This document shows, in pieces, positions 56,202 to 63,414 of a DNA stretch of 64,000 bases. Positions within the stretch are counted from its first letter, which is position 1; each line of letters starts with the position of its first letter. This DNA comes from Vallitalea longa (lineage in GTDB: Bacteria > Bacillota > Clostridia > Lachnospirales > Vallitaleaceae): the NCBI RefSeq assembly GCF_027923465.1, contig NZ_BRLB01000002.1:248001-312000 (forward strand), written 5' to 3'. The notes under the pieces are model-generated. The model was not told the DNA's origin and ran no database searches. It saw only the letters and a list, made by a program, of their open reading frames with translations. The translations under genes were made by a program, and so were the position numbers.

Positions 56202-56945
56202 TTACCATTCCTTTAACTCTGATTCTTTTTTTCTTAATTCAAATGCCTCTTTATCAAGCTTCAACTTCTCTTTGCTGACTTCTTTCCTATGCTGTAACTC
56301 TGGATTAGCTATCTGTACTCTAAGTCTATCCACTCTTAAGCGTTGTTCTTCTGTAGTTGTCTCCCAGTTGGCATGAATCATATCATCATATTTCTTAATC
56401 ATGTTAGATAGTATTGTCATTGCTCTACTTTGAGAGTTCAAAAAGTTAGCTTGTTTATCCCAAGCGAACTGAATCTCATACTCTTCACTATCCATCTTGT
56501 CACCAATAGTTGTTTTCTTTAACTCTTTTGTAATATCTTCTTTATCGTTAACAAACATTATTTTTTGTGACCTTATGATAGCTGCCCACAAAGTAATTAT
56601 CTGTGCCCATAATATTTCCGTTGGATCAGCATTAGCATCTTCCAATTCTTTTACTATGCTCTTAGTCTTTGTTGGGTAATACTTAGAATACCATCCATCT
56701 GTTCTTGCGTTCTGATTACGTGTTGGTGCTCCTCCTGAATTGCCTACTGCATTTTGATTACCCATAGGTGCTCCACCTTTTGGATTATACTTTGCATTCC
56801 ATTGGTCCACCTTTTTCCAATATGTAATGTTTCTAGGATTCTCATTCAGTTTACTGGCTATTTGTTTTGTTGTTATTTTCCCATGATAATCTTTATAAAT
56901 TTCAAATGCTGCTAATCTATTAGGGTTCTTTTCTTTTGCCATCAT
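56202..56945 (-). CDS. PBSX-type terminase small subunit-like DNA-binding protein
   Basis: The 247-residue protein has an N-terminal helix-turn-helix (ITTKQIASKLNENPRNITYWKK) followed by the glycine-rich GGAPMGNQNAVGNSGGAPTRNQ segment typical of PBSX/YqaS small terminases, and a long C-terminal helix. It overlaps the HNH gene closely. An ATG three bases inside is an equally good start. It could be the true small terminase, with the 54627 product as partner, or an accessory DNA-binding protein. Confidence 0.78.
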   Translation of the reverse strand: MMAKEKNPNRLAAFEIYKDYHGKITTKQIASKLNENPRNITYWKKVDQWNAKYNPKGGAPMGNQNAVGNSGGAPTRNQNARTDGWYSKYYPTKTKSIVKELEDANADPTEILWAQIITLWAAIIRSQKIMFVNDKEDITKELKKTTIGDKMDSEEYEIQFAWDKQANFLNSQSRAMTILSNMIKKYDDMIHANWETTTEEQRLRVDRLRVQIANPELQHRKEVSKEKLKLDKEAFELRKKESELKEW

Positions 56946-57407
56946 ATCCCCCCTTTAAGTTTTACTGTCATTTTTATACTGTACTCAAAACCTCAATAGT
57001 TCTTATATATATGATTAATAAAATATGATTAGTTGAGTTGTTTTAATTGGTTTTTAATTTTTTATTTACAGTGAGTAATTAATAGCCAAATAGAAATGAT
57101 AAAAATTCAATTACAAATTTCATTTCAATGGACAATATAAAACCAATTTTATGGCATGACTATTACCAAATGCTATAAAAAAAATAGTGCACAAATCTCT
57201 CTTTTATGTAGTAATTGATAAATAAGCTTATAAATAGCTATTCAACCTTCATTATTACTGGCTTTACACCACTTTCACTAGCCAAATGCTAAATCCGCAA
57301 AAACATATATGATTACGGATTTTATTTTTCACTATATATAATAGGAAGTAACTTTTCATTTCACTCATAAATAAGTATGTTCATCCTATTTACGGATTTA
57401 TATGTTT
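56946..57407. other. Non-coding gap with TTACGGATTT repeats beside the recombinase gene
   Basis: No gene was found in 462 bases. Two direct copies of TTACGGATTT (57313-57322 and 57390-57399) and one inverted AAATCCG (57290-57296) are present. AAAAACATATA (57299-57309) is inverted as TATATGTTTTT (57399-57409). The cluster abuts the 3' end of the recombinase gene, where core or arm sites often lie. It could also contain the promoter of the packaging operon. Confidence 0.5.
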
Positions 57408-57947
57408 TTATAACCTACTACCAGCAATCTTGGCTGCACTTTCCTTAACTTTATCCTCTATTCCTAGATATTTTTTAGTTACCTCAACTGATTTATGTCC
57501 TAGTGCTATCCTTACATATTCAAGGTCATGGGTTGATTCATATAACCTATTTGCATATGTTTTCCTTAAGCTATGCCCTGTTATGCTTTCAAGATTGATC
57601 TCACTATCTAGTGAAACCTTTTTTAATATATCTGAATATGATTTCTCAGTGATATATTTACATCCTCTTCCCTTTTGACTTGGGAATGCATATTCTGATT
57701 TTTTCTTGTCTTTTATATAATCTTTAATGTAAGCCTCTAATAATGGTACAATATCATGTTTCCTTTTATCGGGTTGTTTCCTTGTTGACTTGGGATATTT
57801 CTTGGTATGTGTTACCCAAGCTTTATATTGTTTCTTTTCTTGAACTTCGAAGTACCCTTTTTCAATAGCTTCTTTCAGATCATATATTGTAAGACTAACA
57901 ATATCCTGTAACCTATATCCAGTGGCAACATCTAATACGAATATCAA
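57408..57947 (-). CDS. Tyrosine recombinase, catalytic domain, 5' end interrupted
   Basis: The frame contains the tyrosine recombinase catalytic residues: Arg in ATGYRLQDIV, HSLRKTYANRL (H-x-x-R), GHKSVEVTKKYL with the final His-to-Tyr pair. It opens at a TTG (57947), but in-frame coding sequence continues upstream to an A9 run at 58037-58045, beyond which the ATG at 58054 lies in another frame (MEHKKK). One extra A would give a 216-residue protein starting MEHKKKRPAKPIPEVIYKRF. A SAM-like N-terminal domain is lacking, as in many small phage integrases near terminase genes. Its role in integration at comM is doubtful given distance. Confidence 0.8.
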   Translation of the reverse strand: MIFVLDVATGYRLQDIVSLTIYDLKEAIEKGYFEVQEKKQYKAWVTHTKKYPKSTRKQPDKRKHDIVPLLEAYIKDYIKDKKKSEYAFPSQKGRGCKYITEKSYSDILKKVSLDSEINLESITGHSLRKTYANRLYESTHDLEYVRIALGHKSVEVTKKYLGIEDKVKESAAKIAGSRL

Positions 57948-58036
57948 TATATTTCTCTGTGCATACTTTCCACTAATCTCTTCTAGTCTATATTTAAACC
58001 GTTTATATATTACTTCTGGTATAGGTTTGGCAGGTC

Positions 58037-58045
58037 TTTTTTTTT
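58037..58045 (-). other. A9 homopolymer separating the recombinase start from its frame
   Basis: Nine A residues (minus strand) directly follow ATG-GAA-CAT. With nine, the frame from ATG 58054 ends within 14 codons, while the recombinase frame has a TAA just upstream. A single insertion restores a full gene. Possible explanations are mutation, slippage or a base-calling error. Confidence 0.6.
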
Positions 58046-58110
58046 ATGTTCCATTATACATTTAGCACCTCCACTTATTTTATATCACTCTAATATCTTA
58101 CATATAACAA

Positions 58111-58123
58111 GAGGCTACGCCTC
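58111..58123. repeat. Second copy of palindrome GAGGCTACGCCTC
   Basis: It is identical to the copy at 49289-49301. It lies in the gap between the ArpU-like and recombinase genes, again near a terminator. Confidence 0.6.
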
Positions 58124-58169
58124 ATAAATGATTTCAAGGAAAATAGAAAGTAGAACTTTCTTATTTAAT

Positions 58170-58205
58170 AAAAAAGCCCTGGCATTTTATTACCAAGACT
58201 TTTTT
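58170..58205 (-). terminator. Terminator after the ArpU-like gene
   Basis: On the minus strand a 13-bp stem forms (AAAAAAGTCTTGG with CCAGGGCTTTTTT, including two or three G-U pairs), with a 10-base loop and a T6 run. The wobble pairs would become mismatches on the plus strand, so it works best for minus-strand transcripts. It separates early genes from the recombinase and packaging genes. Confidence 0.75.
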
Positions 58206-58353
58206 GAAAGGGGATCAATCCATGCTGTCCAATACATAAGATTTTGGAGGATTTTACAATATTATAGTATCACATATTACTAGCAATGAACTGCCATTTA
58301 GTTGACATTTAGTAGACATTTAATTGACAAGGGAATGACATAAAAGTGACATG

Positions 58354-58839
58354 CTAAATCTGGAATGCATCCAGTTTAATATCAAGTCCTAATTGTATAT
58401 TGCCTGTTTTCTTATCCTCTATCTGAGCAAATAGTAATGATTGCATTTTATCAATGGCATGATCTCGTATCCTCATACATTGTCTTTCGCTCATATGTAT
58501 ATCTTGACTTATGGCTACCCAAGATTCATCCTCAATATAATATTTTTTAAGTATAGTACTAGAATCATTATCAAGTGTACTTAATGCTATATCAATGTTA
58601 TTGATTGTGTTTTGTAGCTTCTGTACTCTTGTTTGTAATTCTTCCTTTTTTAGTACTCTAGCCTCAACGTCTGAATGAAATTTGTTAGTAGCCTTTGTTT
58701 TCTCTGAATCGTATGCAATACCTTTTATAGTATTATTCTGTTGTAACAACATGTTATATGCTCTTATCATTTTTTTGTAATAGTTATAATTATTTAGTGC
58801 TTCCTCAATTATTCCTATCTGATTTATTTTTGTTCCCAT
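58354..58839 (-). CDS. ArpU/RinA-type phage late regulator (sigma-70 region 4-like)
   Basis: The 161-residue protein has a helical N-terminus and a C-terminal sigma region 4-type helix-turn-helix: DNDSSTILKKYYIEDESWVA followed by ISQDIHMSERQCMRIRDHAI. ArpU-family proteins of this size and position, at the end of the early genes just before the packaging module, activate late transcription. An AGGGGAG site precedes the ATG and a terminator follows the stop. Confidence 0.8.
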   Translation of the reverse strand: MGTKINQIGIIEEALNNYNYYKKMIRAYNMLLQQNNTIKGIAYDSEKTKATNKFHSDVEARVLKKEELQTRVQKLQNTINNIDIALSTLDNDSSTILKKYYIEDESWVAISQDIHMSERQCMRIRDHAIDKMQSLLFAQIEDKKTGNIQLGLDIKLDAFQI

Positions 58840-58878
58840 ACTAACTCCCCTTACTTACATGAGATATTGCACAGTATT

Positions 58879-59313
58879 CTATAGCTCAAAATTCCAGATG
58901 CTTAGTTGTCCTTTCGCTGGTATTGGATCAATCAATTGAATATCATCCAGTATCCATCCATATCTACCTAATTCATAATTACCGAAGTGAAATTCATAGT
59001 TGCTTACTGTATATAGTTTATCTCCTTCTAGTAATGCACTGTATTCTTGACTGTCTACCACTTTGGCACAATCTATTAAGTTGGCTTTTGCAATAACAAC
59101 TCCCGTTGGTAGATTGTCAATGTTATAGCCATGCATATTCAATACCTTCTTAGCGATCTCTTCATAACAGAAATCTTTATCAATCTTTTTACCTGCGTGA
59201 ATATATATCTCACCACGATATTTAGTTTTCCATGAACGAGTTTCAATTTTCTTAGCTTTCATAGCTATTAATGTAGCCCAAGGCTGAATTATGGTTAAAG
59301 CTTTTGATTGCAT
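58879..59313 (-). CDS. ASCH-domain protein
   Basis: The 144-residue protein contains the ASCH pattern: LTIIQPWATLIAMKAKKIET at the start, RGEIYIHAGKKID, GVVIAKANLIDCAKV, and the C-terminal QLSIWNFEL. ASCH proteins have a PUA-like beta-barrel that binds RNA, and some are nucleases. In phages they usually sit among early genes, as here. The substrate is unknown. Confidence 0.85.
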   Translation of the reverse strand: MQSKALTIIQPWATLIAMKAKKIETRSWKTKYRGEIYIHAGKKIDKDFCYEEIAKKVLNMHGYNIDNLPTGVVIAKANLIDCAKVVDSQEYSALLEGDKLYTVSNYEFHFGNYELGRYGWILDDIQLIDPIPAKGQLSIWNFEL

Positions 59314-59370
59314 TTTATTCCCCTACTTTCTATAACTTTGATTTTATCATATATAACACTAAACAGTTCT

Positions 59371-59398
59371 TTGTTACATATTGTTTTTATGATATAAT
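59371..59398 (+). promoter_or_regulatory. Sigma-A promoter of the plus-strand two-gene cassette
   Basis: TTGTTA (59371-59376) and TATAAT (59393-59398) are spaced by 16 bases, followed 36 bases later by the ATG of the first gene. It reads against the surrounding minus-strand phage genes. Confidence 0.7.
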
Positions 59399-59434
59399 AT
59401 TATCTAGTTATTAATTAAAAGGATGGTGTATTTT

Positions 59435-59713
59435 ATGAACAATAAATATTTTAATCTAGGTTTAATTTTTGTTGGTGTTTTTTTACAAAGTGTTTGTCTT
59501 ATTTGTGCTACTTTTTCAGGACATTATTTTAATGATTTTATGAGATATCAATTACTTTTTCCTAATATTATTAGTTACATATTTATGTTTGCAGGTATTA
59601 TTGGTATATTTCGTAATAAAATAAATGTTAGTAAAATAAAAGAAAATATATCAAAGCTAATTAACAAAAATAATACTGACAATACAGATAGTACTCATAC
59701 CAAAATAATGTAA
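59435..59713 (+). CDS. Small membrane protein of the plus-strand cassette
   Basis: The protein has about 92 residues. The start at 59435 is chosen because AAAGGATGGTG lies 8 bases upstream; an ATG at 59423 falls inside that site. Two membrane helices (about 5-27 and 44-60) are followed by a Lys- and Asn-rich tail with KINVSKIKENISKLINK. No family was recognised. It is on the opposite strand to all other phage genes in the window, with its own promoter. Confidence 0.75.
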   Translation: MNNKYFNLGLIFVGVFLQSVCLICATFSGHYFNDFMRYQLLFPNIISYIFMFAGIIGIFRNKINVSKIKENISKLINKNNTDNTDSTHTKIM

Positions 59714-59723
59714 GGAGGTATTA

Positions 59724-59984
59724 GTGGATATGAATAAAATCGGCTTTCTATTATCCGGTTTATTAACTCTTATAGGTTTTATCACTTTAAACTTAACATC
59801 TTTTACAAATAAATTACTTCCTAAAATTGGCAGAATGATATTCGAACTTTCAAGTTCTGGTAGTTATACCCAAAGTGACTATAAAATATTTTTTGCATCA
59901 ACCAATAGTCTAGCACTCTTTGAAATAATAATAGGTTTGGGATTATGTGTTTTCTTTTATATTAAGATTTCTAAAGCTGATTAA
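59724..59984 (+). CDS. Second small membrane protein of the plus-strand cassette
   Basis: The 86-residue protein has two membrane helices (about 5-27 and 62-82). The connecting loop has LPKIGRMIFELSSSGSYTQS. It starts at GTG after AAGGAGG; an ATG six bases later is possible. It follows the first cassette gene by 10 bases, and a terminator overlaps its end. The two proteins have similar size and topology and may act together at the membrane. Function is unknown. Confidence 0.75.
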   Translation: MDMNKIGFLLSGLLTLIGFITLNLTSFTNKLLPKIGRMIFELSSSGSYTQSDYKIFFASTNSLALFEIIIGLGLCVFFYIKISKAD

Positions 59985-60000
59985 AATATTCAGCTTTTTT
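59973..60000 (+). terminator. Terminator ending the plus-strand cassette
   Basis: AAAGCTGA pairs with TTCAGCTTT around a short AT-rich loop and is followed by a T-run. The stem overlaps the last codons of the second cassette gene. Confidence 0.75.
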
Positions 60001-60005
60001 CTTAA

Positions 60006-60205
60006 CTAAACCGAACTTTTCTCCGTAATTTGTTTTTCTATGTTCCTAACTAATTCCTCCAGTGTCCATCCATCTGCATATTCAAATTTCATATTCTCAC
60101 CATACTCTTCAACGGCTACCCAAAATTTATATCCACTATCAAACACACTATCTCTAAAACTTCACAATTATATTTCTTTGCAATATCCTGGCTTCTGTAA
60201 ATCAT
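60006..60205 (-). pseudogene. Small phage gene with a frameshift
   Basis: From ATG 60205 the frame reads MIYRSQDIAKKYNCEVLE, then shifts. A one-base change near 60150 would connect it to DSVFDSGYKFWVAVEEYGEN and DGWTLEELVRNIEKQITEKS, ending at TAG 60006. The combined protein would be about 66 residues. No family was recognised; the second half looks like a small soluble domain. Confidence 0.5.
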
Positions 60206-60220
60206 CTTACACCACCTTTA

Positions 60221-60496
60221 CTAAACCAAGCTTTCGCCTGCTAATAAATTATTCACAATTTCGAGTCTTTTCTCCCACCTGTCTCTAGCTTCACACGCTG
60301 CTTCTAAACTTAATCTTGCATTTGATCGTCTTTTTTTTGTAGTTGTAAATGGGTCCATATCTCTTAATTTTATACTAGCTCTAGTTACTGCTTTTTGTTT
60401 TTTTAATATCTCTTTTTCAATATTGTTTTTTGTATATCGTAAAATAAAAATATACTCTGTTTTATTATCTGTTTTTACTGGTTGCCACATGCTCAT
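60221..60496 (-). CDS. Small phage early protein of unknown function
   Basis: The protein has about 91 residues from the ATG after AGAGGTG; a GTG nine bases upstream is within that site. It is basic and helical, with ILRYTKNNIEKEILKKQKAV and KKRRSNARLSLEAACEARDR. It could bind nucleic acid. No family was recognised. Confidence 0.65.
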   Translation of the reverse strand: MSMWQPVKTDNKTEYIFILRYTKNNIEKEILKKQKAVTRASIKLRDMDPFTTTKKRRSNARLSLEAACEARDRWEKRLEIVNNLLAGESLV

Positions 60497-60536
60497 ATAA
60501 AACACCTCTTATCAAAATTAAACACAATTTTTCCTC

Positions 60537-60887
60537 TTATTCATTGGCACATGATAATTCTTCTTCGATTAAATCTGCCAATCCATCTAAGCACTCACAA
60601 TCTTTAAATAATTTTAAATCATTTTTGATAAATTCAACTAAATCCATGCCATTAGCTCCAAGTATAGTAAATAACTCAATAAACCTATTATTATCTTTTA
60701 AGAATTTAGTTTTATGTAGTTCCATTTCTGCTACCTCAACAGCTCTACCTGTTGTACTTTCTCCAATGCTACATGACTTAATTAATTCACCATCTTTTGT
60801 AATTGTTAAATGATATATTTCATTTTCATACGTACTATGTTTTACAGTACATTGGTAACCGCCTTCAATTTTTATATTTATGTTCAT
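60537..60887 (-). CDS. Phage early protein of unknown function
   Basis: The 116-residue acidic protein has a beta-rich first half (MNINIKIEGGYQCTVKH, YHLTITKDGELIKSCSIGES) and a helical second half (FIELFTILGANGMDLVEFIK). It lies between the adenine methylase gene and the small basic gene. No family was recognised. Confidence 0.65.
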   Translation of the reverse strand: MNINIKIEGGYQCTVKHSTYENEIYHLTITKDGELIKSCSIGESTTGRAVEVAEMELHKTKFLKDNNRFIELFTILGANGMDLVEFIKNDLKLFKDCECLDGLADLIEEELSCANE

Positions 60888-60917
60888 ATCTTACATCTTC
60901 CTTTCATCATCTTTAAT

Positions 60918-61733
60918 TTAATTATTTGTCTTGGTTAACTCAAATAATGATATCTGACTAGACAATTCATAGTTATACCAAATGCATTCAGTTCTTTTTA
61001 ATCCGTACTCTGCTGTTGCTGGTACCTTTTCTTTATGCCATCCTTTGAGATACTCATTATATAAATCACTATTGTATCCAGATATCATGGTCATACCTTT
61101 ATGATTCAACACTGTTTCTAGTAATTCTATATGATCATTATCCGTCATTTCATATTTATATTGCTTACCAGTCCTAGTTCCTAATACATAAGGTGGATCT
61201 AAATAAATGAATACGTTTTTATAATTAAATCTCTTGATAAGTTCAACTGCAGGTCTATTATCTATCTGACAATTCTTAAGTCTATCCGCTATTTGTATTA
61301 TCCATGATGGAAGGCGATACCAATTATATGCAGCATACATCTGTTCACGACCTTGTATATCATTCTTCCATCCAACCTTGTATCCGTTAGTTCTGAAACC
61401 ATGTCCCTGCCAACATTGAACTAGAAATCTTCTAACCTTCTCTATTTCTGAACACTCTCCATCTTCATATGTTCTGTCATACTCTTCACGAGCAAATGGA
61501 GTAAGAGCTATAAGTCTGGCCAGTTCCTCAGGACTATCTCTAACTATCCTAAATAAAGCACATACAGTACCATCTATGTCATTAATAAGTTCTATGTTGC
61601 TACTAGCCTTCTTAAAAAATATTGCTCCACTTCCGAAGAACGGTTCTAAGTATGTATGATGCTTTGGAATCTTGTTTATGATCCAGTCAGCTAAATTCCA
61701 TTTGCTACCTGGATACTTAAGTATCGCTCTCAT
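60918..61733 (-). CDS. DNA adenine methyltransferase (D12/Dam class)
   Basis: This N6-adenine methylase has 271 residues. The AdoMet-binding motif is near the start (KYPGSKWNLADWI and FFGSGAIFF), and the catalytic DPPY is at 179-182. The D12-class target-recognition region lies between about 80 and 150. No matching restriction gene is visible nearby, so it is probably an orphan that protects or marks phage DNA. The recognition site cannot be told from sequence. Confidence 0.93.
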   Translation of the reverse strand: MRAILKYPGSKWNLADWIINKIPKHHTYLEPFFGSGAIFFKKASSNIELINDIDGTVCALFRIVRDSPEELARLIALTPFAREEYDRTYEDGECSEIEKVRRFLVQCWQGHGFRTNGYKVGWKNDIQGREQMYAAYNWYRLPSWIIQIADRLKNCQIDNRPAVELIKRFNYKNVFIYLDPPYVLGTRTGKQYKYEMTDNDHIELLETVLNHKGMTMISGYNSDLYNEYLKGWHKEKVPATAEYGLKRTECIWYNYELSSQISLFELTKTNN

Positions 61734-61770
61734 GTCTCACCTGCTTTCTACATCAATACAAATTCAATCT

Positions 61771-62205
61771 TTAGTATTGTCCCATTAGTCTATTCCACGT
61801 TTTACCATCAGGCTCAATGCCATTAGCGCAAGAAACAAGAACCTTCAATAATTCTATTTCATCAACATTGATACCAATTAATTTAATTTGATATCCATTG
61901 TTAAGAGTGCCTAATTCGCTTAAATCAATATCTTCATTTGCATATGCTCCATCAAAATCAACAGTTATACCATATTCAGTATCACAATCTCCTAATTTCC
62001 AATTAAAGTTAGCTTGATGTGTAATTGCAAAATTGTTAGCATCTCTTACCATTTCTGCAAACTCTGAATACCAACTCTTATTAACTTGTATATCATTTGT
62101 ATTTCCGCTATATATCTGTGTAGCATCTATAGCTACTTGACTATTTTTAGATATTGTAAAGCTATTATTCTGATTAGTATTTAAAACCCATTTTTCTTTA
62201 TTCAT
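61771..62205 (-). CDS. Phage early protein of unknown function
   Basis: This 144-residue acidic protein has low-complexity Asn-rich starts (WVLNTNQNNSFTISKNSQVA) and a middle part with FNWKLGDCDTEYGITVDFDG. It contains no recognisable enzyme motif. It lies between the methylase and the PAPS-reductase-like gene. Confidence 0.65.
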   Translation of the reverse strand: MNKEKWVLNTNQNNSFTISKNSQVAIDATQIYSGNTNDIQVNKSWYSEFAEMVRDANNFAITHQANFNWKLGDCDTEYGITVDFDGAYANEDIDLSELGTLNNGYQIKLIGINVDEIELLKVLVSCANGIEPDGKTWNRLMGQY

Positions 62206-62245
62206 ACATACTTCATCCTTTCACAAAACTAATATTTTGTTCATA

Positions 62246-63097
62246 TCATTGATTATGTATCCACCAATTCATGACTTCCTCAGCTGATTTCCAGTTGGTT
62301 TCAAGTCCTCTTTTCTCACGTTCTTTCAGCATATTATTAAACGCTTTAAGATACATCTTTTTGTAATGTGGCCATCTTTTAAATTCTTTCATCATTCCTT
62401 TTTCACCAGCCATAGGACAACCAATACAACCTAACCTCTCAAAACCTTGGTCATACAACTTGCAATAAGGAATGTCATATTTATGTATAAAGTTCCAGAT
62501 ATCATTGTTAGTCCAATCAATAATAGGATTAAGAATATGTTTTCCTTTAATTGCACAACTTTCTATCATTCTCCTTTTTCCTTCATTGTCATTCATTAAA
62601 AATAATTTCCTGTACTTTTTAGTTTGTTTAGATTGACTCCCATATCTATCAAATTCAATCATTTCTCTATTGTTTTTTCTTCGTATACTTTCAGCCCACC
62701 TTATACCAGTTATTACAAATCTATCTTTGCCACCACCTTCTTTAAGTACTGAACAACAATATCTTACAATTCTTGTTGGTGGCATTAATTTATATGGTAT
62801 TAGTTCCCACATTGTCATAGAAGGTTTCTCTCTTTTTACATCTACATGATATTTTTTTATGAATCTTAGTAGCTCTGGTGGATCTACTGTTGTAATATTA
62901 TAATGAGCATCATATTTAACTCCTGCCATGTCTGCTAATGCTTTGATAACTATACTATCTTTACCACCTGAAAAAGCTAAATAATAACCTTCCTTGGGTT
63001 CAAACATCTTATATCTTTTTATAGCTGTTTTAACTTTATAATCTAATTCATCTTGTAATTCTCCAGTATCAAAGTTTATAACTTGTTGACCTTCCAA
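62246..63097 (-). CDS. PAPS-reductase-family protein (phage type, DndC-like)
   Basis: This 283-residue ATP-pyrophosphatase-fold protein has the PP-loop SGGKDS (43-48), a paired-Cys segment VRYCCSVLKEGG, an ITGIRWAESIRRKNN stretch and a C-terminal CIGCPMAG, suggesting an Fe-S or metal site. Phage members may act in sulfur-based modification of nucleic acid, but the substrate is unproven. It starts at TTG after GAAGGTGA. DndC of phosphorothioate systems belongs to the same superfamily; no other dnd genes are seen. Confidence 0.85.
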   Translation of the reverse strand: MEGQQVINFDTGELQDELDYKVKTAIKRYKMFEPKEGYYLAFSGGKDSIVIKALADMAGVKYDAHYNITTVDPPELLRFIKKYHVDVKREKPSMTMWELIPYKLMPPTRIVRYCCSVLKEGGGKDRFVITGIRWAESIRRKNNREMIEFDRYGSQSKQTKKYRKLFLMNDNEGKRRMIESCAIKGKHILNPIIDWTNNDIWNFIHKYDIPYCKLYDQGFERLGCIGCPMAGEKGMMKEFKRWPHYKKMYLKAFNNMLKEREKRGLETNWKSAEEVMNWWIHNQ

Positions 63098-63138
63098 TTA
63101 TTCACCTTCTATCACTACATATCTACAATCATGAAAAT

Positions 63139-63411
63139 TTATTGTAAATCATTTAGTTTTTTAAGATTCTCCCTCTCAAAAACCTTATCCCCTGTCATCT
63201 TAGCAATACACTCTATTCCTAGTATTGCTATCTCTCTGATACTTTCAGACTTATTAATCTTTATCCTATATCGCTCACTAATTCTTATGTATTTGGCTTC
63301 CTCTGCTGATTCTTCTAAGTTCAAAAGTGTATGGCTGCTATATGGAAAATACTTACTTCCATCTTCACCATTCTTAATCTTTTCCAGTAACATCATAGTA
63401 TTCTCATACAT
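63139..63411 (-). CDS. Small phage early protein of unknown function
   Basis: This 90-residue helical protein has LNLEESAEEAKYIRISERYR and ESIREIAILGIECIAKMTGD. Its start lies directly after the stop of the replisome organizer gene. It resembles small accessory proteins of phage replication modules, but no family was recognised. Confidence 0.65.
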   Translation of the reverse strand: MYENTMMLLEKIKNGEDGSKYFPYSSHTLLNLEESAEEAKYIRISERYRIKINKSESIREIAILGIECIAKMTGDKVFERENLKKLNDLQ

Positions 63412-63414
63412 TTT

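Noticed and set aside
57408-57947. This recombinase as the integrase for the comM site
   Set aside because: It lies about 27 kb from the visible junction in the late region, its 5' end is damaged, and adjacent repeats do not resemble the junction. The true integrase is more likely beyond base 64000.
62246-63097. A dnd phosphorothioation system
   Set aside because: Only one PAPS-reductase-like gene is present; no dndA, B, D or E partner is visible.
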